Shown here in pieces: positions 1 through 7,012 of a DNA stretch of 7,686 nt. Below the pieces are notes generated by a model. The model was given only the letters and a program-made list of their open reading frames with translations, was not told the origin of the DNA and searched no databases. A program made the translations under genes and the position numbers. Numbering within the stretch: the first letter of the stretch is position 1; each line of letters begins with the position of its first letter. The DNA comes from an uncultured Campylobacter sp. (GTDB lineage Bacteria > Campylobacterota > Campylobacteria > Campylobacterales > Campylobacteraceae): assembly GCF_938045595.1 (NCBI RefSeq), contig NZ_CALIBB010000257.1, positions 1-7,686 on the forward strand, written 5' to 3'.

Positions 1-89
1 TTTAATAACATGTCTTTGCTATCATCGATAACACAATGTTTACAACGATTGTTACAAGAATATCCTACTTTAAGATCATATGTTAACAT
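1..89 (-). CDS. Radical SAM protein, N-terminal fragment (runs off left edge)
   Basis: Only the first 29 codons are in the window. They begin MLTYDLKVGYSCNNRCKHC and contain a canonical CX3CX2C motif (Cys12, Cys16, Cys19). In the radical SAM superfamily this motif binds the [4Fe-4S] cluster that cleaves S-adenosylmethionine. A cluster this close to the N-terminus, after a short beta-strand-like stretch, is typical of radical SAM enzymes with no leading domain. The start is well supported: ATG at 89 is preceded by GGAG with a 7-nt spacer, and the upstream stop codon TAA nearly abuts that GGAG. The gene follows the chimeric PaaK/UvrA-like ORF by 12 bp and is probably co-transcribed with it. The substrate cannot be told from this fragment; peptide, sugar and cofactor modification are all possible, and any SPASM domain would lie outside the window. 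Confidence 0.8.
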   Translation of the reverse strand, partial: MLTYDLKVGYSCNNRCKHCVIDDSKDMLL

Positions 90-96
90 TATTTTA

Positions 97-104
97 CTCC
101 TTTA
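97..104 (-). promoter_or_regulatory. Shine-Dalgarno overlapping upstream stop context (TAAAGGAG)
   Basis: Read on the minus strand, the stop codon of the upstream ORF (TAA, 104-102) runs straight into AGGAG (101-97), followed by a 7-nt spacer to the ATG at 89. This is the strongest ribosome binding site at the left end. It fixes the start of the radical SAM gene and suggests translational coupling to the preceding ORF. Confidence 0.75.
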
Positions 105-738
105 TTTTAAATATTCTTTTAATTTTATAAGTTGTTCTTTATTTAAATCACATATTTTTGACATAAGAGAGAGATTTTTTAATTCATCTGGAAGATCTTT
201 ATTTATTCTATCTATACTTCCATAATACCATTCTTTTATTGAAATCCCTTCTATTTCTGTATTTAATCCTTCTATTGAAAGTCCTGTTTCATTACAAAAA
301 GAGCAAGGTGTTTCTGTTATATCAATATTCTCATATAAATTTTCTTCTCTTAATTTACCTTTACCATTACAGTATTGACATACTTTTTCCTTACGAATTT
401 TATTAATAATTGTGCTTATTTTTTTATAACCAAATATCTCATATAGATATGATGTTCTTTTTAGTTTATTATTTTCATAATATGCTTCTAATATCTCTTC
501 CTTTGTATAGCTTATTTTTTTATAGTCTAAAAGAAATAATCTATTATTTTTTGAAATTTCATTTATATTCTTTTGAATATCATCAATAAAAGGTAAAGTA
601 TTTTTTAAAGCTATAGTATACCCTAAAAAACTTGCATATTTTATTTCTAAAATTTTAAGAATAACCTGCTTTTTTTGTGATAACAAAGAAACATCTGTAT
701 TAAGAAAAGTATCTTCATCCAAAATTTCTAAAATTTCT
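102..738 (-). other. UvrA-like zinc-insertion segment (tail of the chimeric ORF)
   Basis: This covers roughly residues 222-433 of the chimeric ORF. C-Q-Y-C-N-G-K-G (342-349), 21 residues between the pairs, and C-S-F-C (367-370) match the layout of the zinc finger in the second ABC half of UvrA (C-x2-C-x-G-x-G, about 19 residues, C-x2-C). The following stretch, LNTEIEGISIKEW (380-392), parallels the UvrA pattern LE-x-YKGK-x-I. LPDELKNLSLM (404-414) parallels the UvrA helix just before the ABC signature. The ORF then stops where LSGGEAQR would be expected. No Walker A is visible. By itself this is a zinc-binding module without an ATPase core. A DnaJ-type cysteine-rich domain is an alternative, less likely because only two CxxC pairs are present. 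Confidence 0.5.
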
Positions 739-1403
739 TTTATTTGAGGTATTTTTATATTTTTTTGTTTTAAAAGTAGCGTAAAAATATATATGGAACT
801 TGCGTATCCTCTTATTATTTTGGCTTTTGACTTTTCGATAACGGATAAATATAAAGCCAAATTTGACTCGTTAATATGAAACGGGGATAAATACCAATAA
901 TCGCCCGAAATTTTATAAAGCGGCTCGCCTGCTTTTGGCGAATACGTCCTTAAAACAATTATCGGATCGCCACTTTTATAAGTATAATCTTTGCCCATAC
1001 CCCAAGCTCTATTCGCTACAATTTTTTCTATTGCATCGCTTTCATATGGGACTTTAAATTCAAACGGAGCCCCAGTAGATCCTGACGTATGAGATGCTTT
1101 TCCGCTAAATTTTACCGAGCAAAAGTCTTTAAAATTTTCTCTAATCATCTGCTTGTTAATAATTGGAAATTTTTTTAACTCATCTAAAGTAAAATTTTCA
1201 AAATTTATTTTTAAGTCTAAATTTTTATAAAAAGGCACGAAATCAACCGCTTTTTTTACTATATTTTTTAGCTTTTGAGTTCTTATACGCTCTATCTCTT
1301 CTGCGCTTCTCCACTGAAATTTATCATATTCGCTAAAATTTCTCTTGATAAAAATATAATTTTTGATTTTGCTTTTTATCTTTTTGCAAATTTGACCGGT
1401 CAT
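102..1403 (-). CDS. Chimeric ORF: PaaK/CapK-like adenylate-forming N-terminal half joined to UvrA-like zinc-module tail
   Basis: The ORF encodes 433 aa. Residues 1 to about 222 resemble phenylacetate-CoA ligase/CapK-type members of the ANL (adenylate-forming) superfamily. They carry the phosphate-binding A3-type motif HTSGSTGAPFEF (105-116) and the family-like IIRGYASSIYIF (197-208). A normal member is about 430-450 aa and continues with an ITSSE-like strand, a Y-G-x-E motif and a C-terminal lid; none of these is present. From about residue 223 the sequence differs. It is much more AT-rich and has two CxxC pairs (Cys342/345, Cys367/370), flanked by segments resembling the insertion region of UvrA. 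The start ATG at 1403 is 12 bp after the oxidoreductase stop, with AAAGG and a 7-nt spacer. Adenylation activity is doubtful because half the enzyme is missing. It may be a recombination product, a broken gene kept open by chance, or a true fusion. The two-part structure is clear; the function is not known. Confidence 0.75.
   Translation of the reverse strand: MTGQICKKIKSKIKNYIFIKRNFSEYDKFQWRSAEEIERIRTQKLKNIVKKAVDFVPFYKNLDLKINFENFTLDELKKFPIINKQMIRENFKDFCSVKFSGKASHTSGSTGAPFEFKVPYESDAIEKIVANRAWGMGKDYTYKSGDPIIVLRTYSPKAGEPLYKISGDYWYLSPFHINESNLALYLSVIEKSKAKIIRGYASSIYIFTLLLKQKNIKIPQIKEILEILDEDTFLNTDVSLLSQKKQVILKILEIKYASFLGYTIALKNTLPFIDDIQKNINEISKNNRLFLLDYKKISYTKEEILEAYYENNKLKRTSYLYEIFGYKKISTIINKIRKEKVCQYCNGKGKLREENLYENIDITETPCSFCNETGLSIEGLNTEIEGISIKEWYYGSIDRINKDLPDELKNLSLMSKICDLNKEQLIKLKEYLK
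721..738. repeat. Tandem 9-bp repeat at the PaaK/UvrA-like junction
   Basis: The 9-bp unit AAAATTTCT occurs twice in exact tandem (721-729 and 730-738). It encodes the EILEIL stretch right where similarity to the PaaK/CapK family ends. A copy-number change would keep the reading frame. It could be a recombination scar or simply low-complexity AT-rich sequence. Confidence 0.7.
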
Positions 1404-1415
1404 AAATTTAGCCTT

Positions 1416-3545
1416 TTATATCAAAAACGAAATCTCCGTCGTCTGCACCATATCCCAAAGCTCTATCGGCCAGCTTTTTTTGCTTCCTTTTAGAGCCCCA
1501 AATAGCGCCTCTAGCTCTTCGAGTTGTCCTTTTTGGCTTGCGTTTGTTGAAATTTCTTTCAGCCCCACTCCATATCCTTTTAGGCTTTTATAATCGTCCA
1601 AAACGATGCTCTTGCCGTCGAAGTGGATCTCCATAAATTCCTTGCTTAGCTCCTTGCTACCGTTTGCGAAATACTCGATATTTGCCACCGAACCGTCTTT
1701 GTATTTTAAGACGATGGATTTGTTATCCTCGGCGCTATATTTTTCATTACTCGGCGTGATAGCCTGCGAAAATACGCTCTGTATCTCGCTGCCCGTTAGT
1801 GCCGTCATCAGATCTATTATGTGGCATGCTTCGCCCACCATTCTGCCGCCGTTTTCGTGCACCCAGTGATCCATCGGTATGTAGCCCGCGTTCATTCTAT
1901 ATCTGATTATCATCGGATTTATTCTAGCGCTCGTATGCTTTTTTATCTCCTGCGCGTAAGCGCTAAATCTTCTGTTAAATCCCACGAATAAAACGGGCTT
2001 GTCGCCTCCCCCTTCGTAAAATTTCTTTATCTTTTCAAGCTCGTCTTTATTTGTCGCAAGTGGCTTTTCTACAAATACGTTTTTACCAGCCTCAAGCGCC
2101 TTTAAAGTAAGCTCTGCATGGCTATCGTGCCTTGTGGAGATGATCACCAGATCAACGTTTTTGTCATTTAAAATATCGTCTAAATTTGAAGTAGCGTAGT
2201 TCGCTCCGTATTGCTGCGCCACTGCCTTTGCCTTATGTCCGCTTCGGTTCATGATCGCGTAAATTTTATACTTATCTGTAAGCTTTGAGATATTAGGCAG
2301 GTGCATACCGGTGGCAAATCCGCCGACTCCGACGAATGCGACGTTTATCACATCCCTGTTTACTGGCACGGAGCTTATGATGATTTTTTTATCGTGATTT
2401 AGATAGCTATCAAGCTCGGCTAAATTTGCCTCGCCGTAGTCAAGCAAAACCATAAGCGGCTTATTCTGCGAAGTCTGCAGCGACTCAAACGCCTCCGTTA
2501 CCTGCTCGATAGGATATTTTGCGTCTATGAGCTTATCCAGCTTTATCAAATTTTCATTTACCAGCCTTAGATACTCGCTCATATTTCGATTTTCAGTCCA
2601 TCTTACGTAGCTAAACGGATAATCAAGCCCCTGCTCTTCGTAGCTCTTGTCGTAGCGACCCGGCCCATAGGAGGTGGAGATGAGAAAATCGAGCTCCTTT
2701 TTATACATATCCTCTCTATTGATCTGCATGCCGGCAACGCCTACAAGCACCACTCTGCCCTTTTTCTTACACATCTGAAAACTTTGCGATAGCGGCTCGC
2801 TACTGCTCGTAGCAGCGGTAAATAGTACTCCATCGGCGCCGTGCCCACCGCTCCAAGATGAAACGACGTCCAGTAAATCGTCTCTTGACGGGTTTATGGC
2901 GAGCTCTGCGCCATATTCTTTTGCTATCTGTAAGCGCCTATCGTCAAAATCGCTGACCGTAACCCTGACGCCTGAAATTTTAAGCATCTGCACCGCAAGA
3001 AGCCCTAAAATCCCAGCCCCCACGACTACACAGGTCTCACCCAGCCTTAGATCGATCCGCCTAACGCCCTGCATCGCTATACCGCCCAACGTCACGGTGC
3101 AAGCCCGCTCGAAGTCCATATCCTGCGGCATTTTCATAACTAAATTTTTTGGCACGTCTACGTATTCTGCGTGGTTCGCAAGTCCTGCACCGGCTGCGGC
3201 AACGCGCTCTCCGACTTCAAAATTTGAAACGCCCTCTCCGACCGCTATGACGACGCCGCTAAGCGAATAGCCGGTCGGGCTTCCGCTATCAAGCTTGCCC
3301 TTTACCTTCGCATAGACGCTGGCTATGCCGTCGGATTTCACCATATTGATGACTTTTTTTACGTTCTCCGGCTGCTCTAAAGCCCTTCTAATCAGGCTCT
3401 TTCCGCTATTTGATACGCCGCTTATCTCGGTGCCCGCCGATATGCAGCTATTTACTACTTTTATAAGAACGCATCCCTTTGAAACGCTCGGAGCGGGGAT
3501 CTGCTCTGCTAAAACCCTACCTTTTTTAACTATTGCTTGTATCAT
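1416..3545 (-). CDS. Bi-domain oxidoreductase (zinc-ADH-like + Gfo/Idh/MocA)
   Basis: This 709-aa protein has two NAD(P)-binding enzymes in one chain. Residues 1 to about 370 are a medium-chain (zinc alcohol dehydrogenase-like) module with a Rossmann fingerprint VVVGAGILGLLA (173-184). It lacks the four-cysteine structural zinc cluster of classical alcohol dehydrogenases. Residues about 399-709 are a Gfo/Idh/MocA module with GVGGFA (406-411), EKPLA (493-497) and GEACHIID (571-578). Proteins with this architecture are found in O-antigen and exopolysaccharide loci, often near wecB-type, PaaK-like or heparinase-like genes, but their substrate is not established; a sugar-nucleotide or lipid-linked sugar is the likely class. 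The start is ATG at 3545, which overlaps the acyltransferase stop as ATGA and has AAAGG 7 nt upstream. An ATG at 3650 would overlap the acyltransferase by over 100 bp and add 35 residues that are not domain-like. It is the most GC-rich gene here (sample 60-bp stretches 55-60%). Confidence 0.9.
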   Translation of the reverse strand: MIQAIVKKGRVLAEQIPAPSVSKGCVLIKVVNSCISAGTEISGVSNSGKSLIRRALEQPENVKKVINMVKSDGIASVYAKVKGKLDSGSPTGYSLSGVVIAVGEGVSNFEVGERVAAAGAGLANHAEYVDVPKNLVMKMPQDMDFERACTVTLGGIAMQGVRRIDLRLGETCVVVGAGILGLLAVQMLKISGVRVTVSDFDDRRLQIAKEYGAELAINPSRDDLLDVVSSWSGGHGADGVLFTAATSSSEPLSQSFQMCKKKGRVVLVGVAGMQINREDMYKKELDFLISTSYGPGRYDKSYEEQGLDYPFSYVRWTENRNMSEYLRLVNENLIKLDKLIDAKYPIEQVTEAFESLQTSQNKPLMVLLDYGEANLAELDSYLNHDKKIIISSVPVNRDVINVAFVGVGGFATGMHLPNISKLTDKYKIYAIMNRSGHKAKAVAQQYGANYATSNLDDILNDKNVDLVIISTRHDSHAELTLKALEAGKNVFVEKPLATNKDELEKIKKFYEGGGDKPVLFVGFNRRFSAYAQEIKKHTSARINPMIIRYRMNAGYIPMDHWVHENGGRMVGEACHIIDLMTALTGSEIQSVFSQAITPSNEKYSAEDNKSIVLKYKDGSVANIEYFANGSKELSKEFMEIHFDGKSIVLDDYKSLKGYGVGLKEISTNASQKGQLEELEALFGALKGSKKSWPIELWDMVQTTEISFLI

Positions 3546-4639
3546 TTTACAACCTTTATTGGTTTTAATTTCAAAGCCGGCTTTTCTATAAAATTCCAAG
3601 AAACGCAAGCGATCGTGAGCGTCGCGGCTACTACTATTAGATATAGCCATAAAGAGCCGCCAAAGCCCAGACTAATTAGAATTTGAACTATCAGCATATG
3701 ATAAAGATATGTACTATAAGAGAGATCGGTGTTTCTAGCTATCTTTAAATTTGTGTAGGAAAAAGCCATGCTAAAGATCACTAACGCCAAAAGGAAAATT
3801 TGAAATACAGTAGAAATTTCCAAGCCTCTCTTATAATCTCCAAGCCCGCTTCCAAACTCTATAGCCGCAAAACAAAATATCAAATAGAGCGCAATATAAT
3901 ATAAGCCGTAGCCTACGAGATATTTTTTTATATCCAGCCAATAAAGCCTCATGACCATGCCGATGATAAATATCCACAAAAACGGCAAGCATATCAGCTC
4001 GAGAAGCTTATTTAAATTTGAAGCGGAGTAAAAATTTTCATCGGCGATTGCTGGAATTATCATTGATGTAAAAAATAGGAAAACTAACAATAAATTTCTT
4101 ATTATCACCTTTCTAATACACAAAATAAATGGAAGGACGATATAAAACGATAATTCGACGCTAAGTGTCCATAAAACGCCGCTCGGATAAGAGCTAAAAA
4201 AGCCGTCGTAATTATATAAAGCGTCGTTTTTTATACCGATTATAAAGCCCGCTATACCTGAAGCGGCGGTAATGACATAGAGCACGAAGTATTCTATGTA
4301 TTTTAATGCCGAGATATCATTAAAATTTTTGCCCACATACATAGCTAGCTCAAGTACTAAAATATTTACGAATAGAGCCGGATATATTCTAAGTGCTCTT
4401 TTTATAAAATACTCTTTTAAATTCCCGCTATTTAAATAACTATCGGTAATTAAAAATCCCGAAACCAGAAAAAATAATGGGACGCCGGGAAATAGCCTAA
4501 GAAACTTATCCACGTGCCCCCCCCATAAAAGCGGTATTTTTAGCCACTCGGTTGAGTGCATATATACCACTTGTAAAGCAAAAAGTAATCTAAAAAAATT
4601 CAGGTGGTTATTTCTATCTATTACTTTTTGAAAACTCAT
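3542..4639 (-). CDS. Acyltransferase-3 family membrane protein (OafA-like), probably phase variable
   Basis: The 365-aa polytopic inner-membrane protein is probably an O-acyl (for example acetyl) transferase acting on a surface glycan or its lipid-linked precursor. Family marks are present in order: NFFRLLFALQVVYMH (14-28), with the R17...H28 pair typical of the first helix; PLFFLVSGFLIT (54-65); TLSVELSFY (158-166, Glu162); YSTYLYH (308-314); and FIEKP (350-354) at the end of the last helix. Roughly ten hydrophobic segments fit the family, and the length is normal. The start ATG at 4639 overlaps the wecC stop (ATGA), and its own TGA overlaps the next start. Codons 39-41 (W-G-G) are written as T plus eight G, a slippage-prone tract. 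In this window the tract is in the ON frame. The acyl group and acceptor cannot be told from sequence. Confidence 0.9.
   Translation of the reverse strand: MSFQKVIDRNNHLNFFRLLFALQVVYMHSTEWLKIPLLWGGHVDKFLRLFPGVPLFFLVSGFLITDSYLNSGNLKEYFIKRALRIYPALFVNILVLELAMYVGKNFNDISALKYIEYFVLYVITAASGIAGFIIGIKNDALYNYDGFFSSYPSGVLWTLSVELSFYIVLPFILCIRKVIIRNLLLVFLFFTSMIIPAIADENFYSASNLNKLLELICLPFLWIFIIGMVMRLYWLDIKKYLVGYGLYYIALYLIFCFAAIEFGSGLGDYKRGLEISTVFQIFLLALVIFSMAFSYTNLKIARNTDLSYSTYLYHMLIVQILISLGFGGSLWLYLIVVAATLTIACVSWNFIEKPALKLKPIKVVK
4517..4524 (-). repeat. Homopolymeric G8 tract (phase-variation switch candidate)
   Basis: Eight consecutive G on the coding strand (C on the given strand) lie 40 codons into the acyltransferase. 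I worked out the slipped frames by hand. Gain of one G gives a stop after about 45 residues, and loss of one G gives a stop after 62 residues; both remove the catalytic region. Poly-G/C tracts of this length are known contingency loci in Campylobacter surface-structure genes. Other homopolymers I noticed in the window are A/T runs of about 7. Confidence 0.8.
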
Positions 4640-5826
4640 CTACAAATTCCGCAAAAATCCAAAACTTCTTTTTCTATTTTTAGCCCTTTAAATTCCTTAT
4701 GTCCGACCAAAAATACGATAATATCCGAAATTTCGATAGCCTTTTTATAATCCACTATCTCAAAATCCTTGTGAGCCTTGATATTGGGTTCTACAGCGAC
4801 CACATCGACGCCGTCTGCGATCAGGCGTCTGGTTATATTTAGCGCAGGCGACTCCCGCAAATCGTCGATGTCGGGCTTAAAAGCAAGCCCCATGCACGCG
4901 ACTTTAGGCTTTCTGCCGTTTTGCAGCTCAAATTTCAAAGCGGCGTTTTTGATTTTTTCAATACACCACTCGGCTTTGTGATCATTGACCTCTCTTGCGG
5001 ATTTGATCAGCCTTGCTTCGTAGCCGCCCGCATGCACTATAAACCATGGATCGACCGCTATGCAGTGCCCGCCTACGCCGCAGCCCGGGTTTAAAATATT
5101 AACTCGCGGATGGCGATTTGCTAGCGAGATAAGCTCCCAGACGTTAATGCCGAATTTATCGCACAAAATGCTAAGTTCGTTTGCAAAGGCTATGTTTACG
5201 TCGCGGAAAGAATTCTCTGTAAGCTTTGACATCTCTGCAGTTTTCGAGTCAGTCTGTAAAACTTCGCCTTCTACGAATTCTGCGTAAAATTCCGCTATCT
5301 TTTTAGTAGCAATTTTTGTAGTTCCGCCCACGATCCTATCATTTTGGGTGAGTTCTTTCAAAATTTTACCGGGCAAAACTCTCTCAGGGCAGTGAGCGAT
5401 ATAAATTTTAGAAATATCAACACCACCATTTTTTAAAATTTCACCTATCTTTTCGGTAGTACCTATCGGTGAAGTGGATTCTAAAACGACCATATTATCG
5501 TCTTTTACATATGGTATTATAGATTTTGCCGCACTTATGACATAATCGATATTTGGCACGTATCCGTCTCGAAACGGCGTCGGAACAGCTATGATAAAAA
5601 CGTCTGCGAAATCAGGCTTAACGTCTGCTTTTAAATTTCCGCTCTGCACTGCTTTTTTAACAAATACGTCAAGTTCCGGCTCGACGATATGAATTTTACC
5701 CTGATTGATCGTATCCACAACGCTCTGCACCACATCAACGCCATGGATTTTATACCCTCTATTTGCCAAAAGCGCCGCCGTCGGTAGCCCTATATACCCA
5801 AGACCTAAGATGCAAACTTTTTTCAC
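4636..5826 (-). CDS. wecC: UDP-N-acetyl-D-mannosamine dehydrogenase
   Basis: This 396-aa cytosolic enzyme belongs to the UDP-glucose/GDP-mannose dehydrogenase family and is predicted to oxidise UDP-ManNAc to UDP-ManNAcA with two NAD+. It has an N-terminal Rossmann motif GLGYIGLP (8-15), then ESTSPIGTT (116-124), CPERVLPG (146-153), the central LTENSFRD (202-209), and the active-site loop CGVGGHCIAVDPWF with nucleophile Cys255. The C-terminal UDP-binding domain has AFKPDIDDLRESPA (315-328). The assignment to ManNAc rather than glucose rests on the adjacent wecB and on WecC-like motifs; a related UDP-HexNAc dehydrogenase is possible. The loop reads NPGCGVGGHC where NPGPGVGGHC is usual. The start is GTG at 5826, overlapping the wecB stop (GTGA), with AAGGA 5 nt upstream. 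The length is slightly shorter than E. coli WecC (about 420). Confidence 0.92.
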   Translation of the reverse strand: MKKVCILGLGYIGLPTAALLANRGYKIHGVDVVQSVVDTINQGKIHIVEPELDVFVKKAVQSGNLKADVKPDFADVFIIAVPTPFRDGYVPNIDYVISAAKSIIPYVKDDNMVVLESTSPIGTTEKIGEILKNGGVDISKIYIAHCPERVLPGKILKELTQNDRIVGGTTKIATKKIAEFYAEFVEGEVLQTDSKTAEMSKLTENSFRDVNIAFANELSILCDKFGINVWELISLANRHPRVNILNPGCGVGGHCIAVDPWFIVHAGGYEARLIKSAREVNDHKAEWCIEKIKNAALKFELQNGRKPKVACMGLAFKPDIDDLRESPALNITRRLIADGVDVVAVEPNIKAHKDFEIVDYKKAIEISDIIVFLVGHKEFKGLKIEKEVLDFCGICR

Positions 5827-6959
5827 AATATTCCTTTTAAAAATTCCAGTATTTTTTTACAAGCTTTACCATTACCATATGGGCTTACGCTTTTACTCAT
5901 TTTATCATATTCATCTTTTAAATTTAATAATTTTTGCACCTCTTTTATTATATTTTCGCGCTTGGTGCCGATAAGCTTAACGCATCCTGCCCTTATCCCT
6001 TCGGGTCTTTCGGTAGTTCCTCTGATAACTAAAACGGGCTTACAAAGGCTCGGCGCCTCCTCTTGGATGCCGCCACTATCTGTTACTATCATATATGACT
6101 TGCTCATAAGATAGACAAAACTATCATACTCTAGCGGATCGATTAAAAATATATTCGGAATGCCCGATAAAATTTCTCCCACAGGCTTTCTTACATTTGG
6201 ATTTAGATGCACGGGATAAACGATGTCGATATTTTTATTTTTTAGCGCTATTTCACGTAAAGCCTCACAAATATTAACAAAGCCTTCTCCGAAATTCTCT
6301 CGTCTGTGTCCTGTAACGAGAATAAATTTTCTATCACTAAGCTTATATTTGGAATTTATAAAGGATAAAATTTTATTTTTTAGCAGCTCGTTGTTTTCGA
6401 TTTTATCTATCGTCCACAAAAGCGCGTCTATGACAGTGTTGCCGCTAACGATTATATTTTTTGAATCTTTGCCTTCTTTTAATAGATTATCTCTTGCGTC
6501 GGCAGTCGGCGCGAAGTGATATTTAGCTATGAGCCCCGTCATCTGCCTATTTATCTCTTCAGGAAACGGCGAATAGATATCATGCGTCCTAAGTCCAGCT
6601 TCTACGTGAGCAACGTCGATCTTTTGATAATACGCCGCCAAAGAAACGGCATAAGTAGTAGTCGTATCTCCATGCACAAACACGATGTCTGGGGTATATT
6701 CGCTAAATACATCGCGCATACCAAGCAAAACACCAGACGTAATATCGTATAAATCCTGCCCTTGCTTCATTAAATTTAGATCGAAATCAGGCTTTATCTC
6801 AAAAAATTCAAGCACCTGATCGAGCATCTGCCTGTGCTGCGCCGTGACGCAAACCTTCACTTCAAATTCCGCGTGCTTTTGAAATTCCTTTATCAACAGA
6901 GCCATCTTAATGGCCTCCGGGCGCGTTCCAAATACTATTAAAATTTTTCTTTTCGTCAT
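5823..6959 (-). CDS. wecB: UDP-N-acetylglucosamine 2-epimerase (non-hydrolysing)
   Basis: This 378-aa cytosolic enzyme interconverts UDP-GlcNAc and UDP-ManNAc, supplying the substrate for the adjacent dehydrogenase. It has GTRPEAIKMA (11-20), VHGDTTTT (95-102, Asp98), HVEAGLRT (118-125, Glu120), PEEINRQ (133-139, Glu134), TGHRRENFG (216-224, His218) and DSGGIQEEAP (294-303). Asp98, Glu120, Glu134 and His218 align by motif with the catalytic residues of E. coli WecB (Asp95, Glu117, Glu131, His213). Length is normal for the family. The start ATG at 6959 follows AGGGGAG closely, and the ORF follows a 53-bp gap after the upstream membrane protein gene. The stop overlaps the wecC GTG start by 4 bp. 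Confidence 0.95.
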   Translation of the reverse strand: MTKRKILIVFGTRPEAIKMALLIKEFQKHAEFEVKVCVTAQHRQMLDQVLEFFEIKPDFDLNLMKQGQDLYDITSGVLLGMRDVFSEYTPDIVFVHGDTTTTYAVSLAAYYQKIDVAHVEAGLRTHDIYSPFPEEINRQMTGLIAKYHFAPTADARDNLLKEGKDSKNIIVSGNTVIDALLWTIDKIENNELLKNKILSFINSKYKLSDRKFILVTGHRRENFGEGFVNICEALREIALKNKNIDIVYPVHLNPNVRKPVGEILSGIPNIFLIDPLEYDSFVYLMSKSYMIVTDSGGIQEEAPSLCKPVLVIRGTTERPEGIRAGCVKLIGTKRENIIKEVQKLLNLKDEYDKMSKSVSPYGNGKACKKILEFLKGIL

Positions 6960-6962
6960 AAA

Positions 6963-6969
6963 CTCCCCT
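6963..6969 (-). promoter_or_regulatory. Ribosome binding site of wecB (AGGGGAG)
   Basis: A purine-rich AGGGGAG ends 3 nt before the wecB ATG, while its 5' AGGG part ends 6 nt before it. It is the only strong Shine-Dalgarno in the 53-bp gap (6960-7012) and supports the start at 6959. The rest of the gap is AT-rich, and I see no convincing terminator or promoter in it. Confidence 0.6.
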
Positions 6970-7012
6970 AAATATTAGTTTTTGCCCAAAGTCTATATAG
7001 TACATATTAAAA

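Noticed and set aside
690..740. Walker B-like string ILDEDTFLNTD in the chimeric tail (residues 227-237)
   Set aside because: It resembles LDEPT-x-GLHPxD, but no Walker A or signature is present and the spacing to the zinc module does not match UvrA, so it may be chance.
660..770. A7/T7 runs in the tail of the chimeric ORF as phase-variable tracts
   Set aside because: Runs of this length are common in such AT-rich sequence and are not known switches in these bacteria, unlike poly-G.
2896..3270. Plus-strand open frame of 124 codons and other plus-strand frames
   Set aside because: All lie antisense to well-supported minus-strand genes, especially in the GC-rich oxidoreductase, and show no domain or convincing start.
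3546..3650. Upstream in-frame ATG at 3650 for the oxidoreductase
   Set aside because: It would overlap the acyltransferase by 109 bp and add a non-conserved 35-residue leader. The ATG at 3545 has a Shine-Dalgarno and the ATGA overlap seen at the other junctions.
6960..7012. Possible promoter in the 53-bp gap before wecB (TATATAG, TAATATT strings)
   Set aside because: These strings are expected by chance in AT-rich DNA; no well-placed -35/-10 pair or terminator could be defined.
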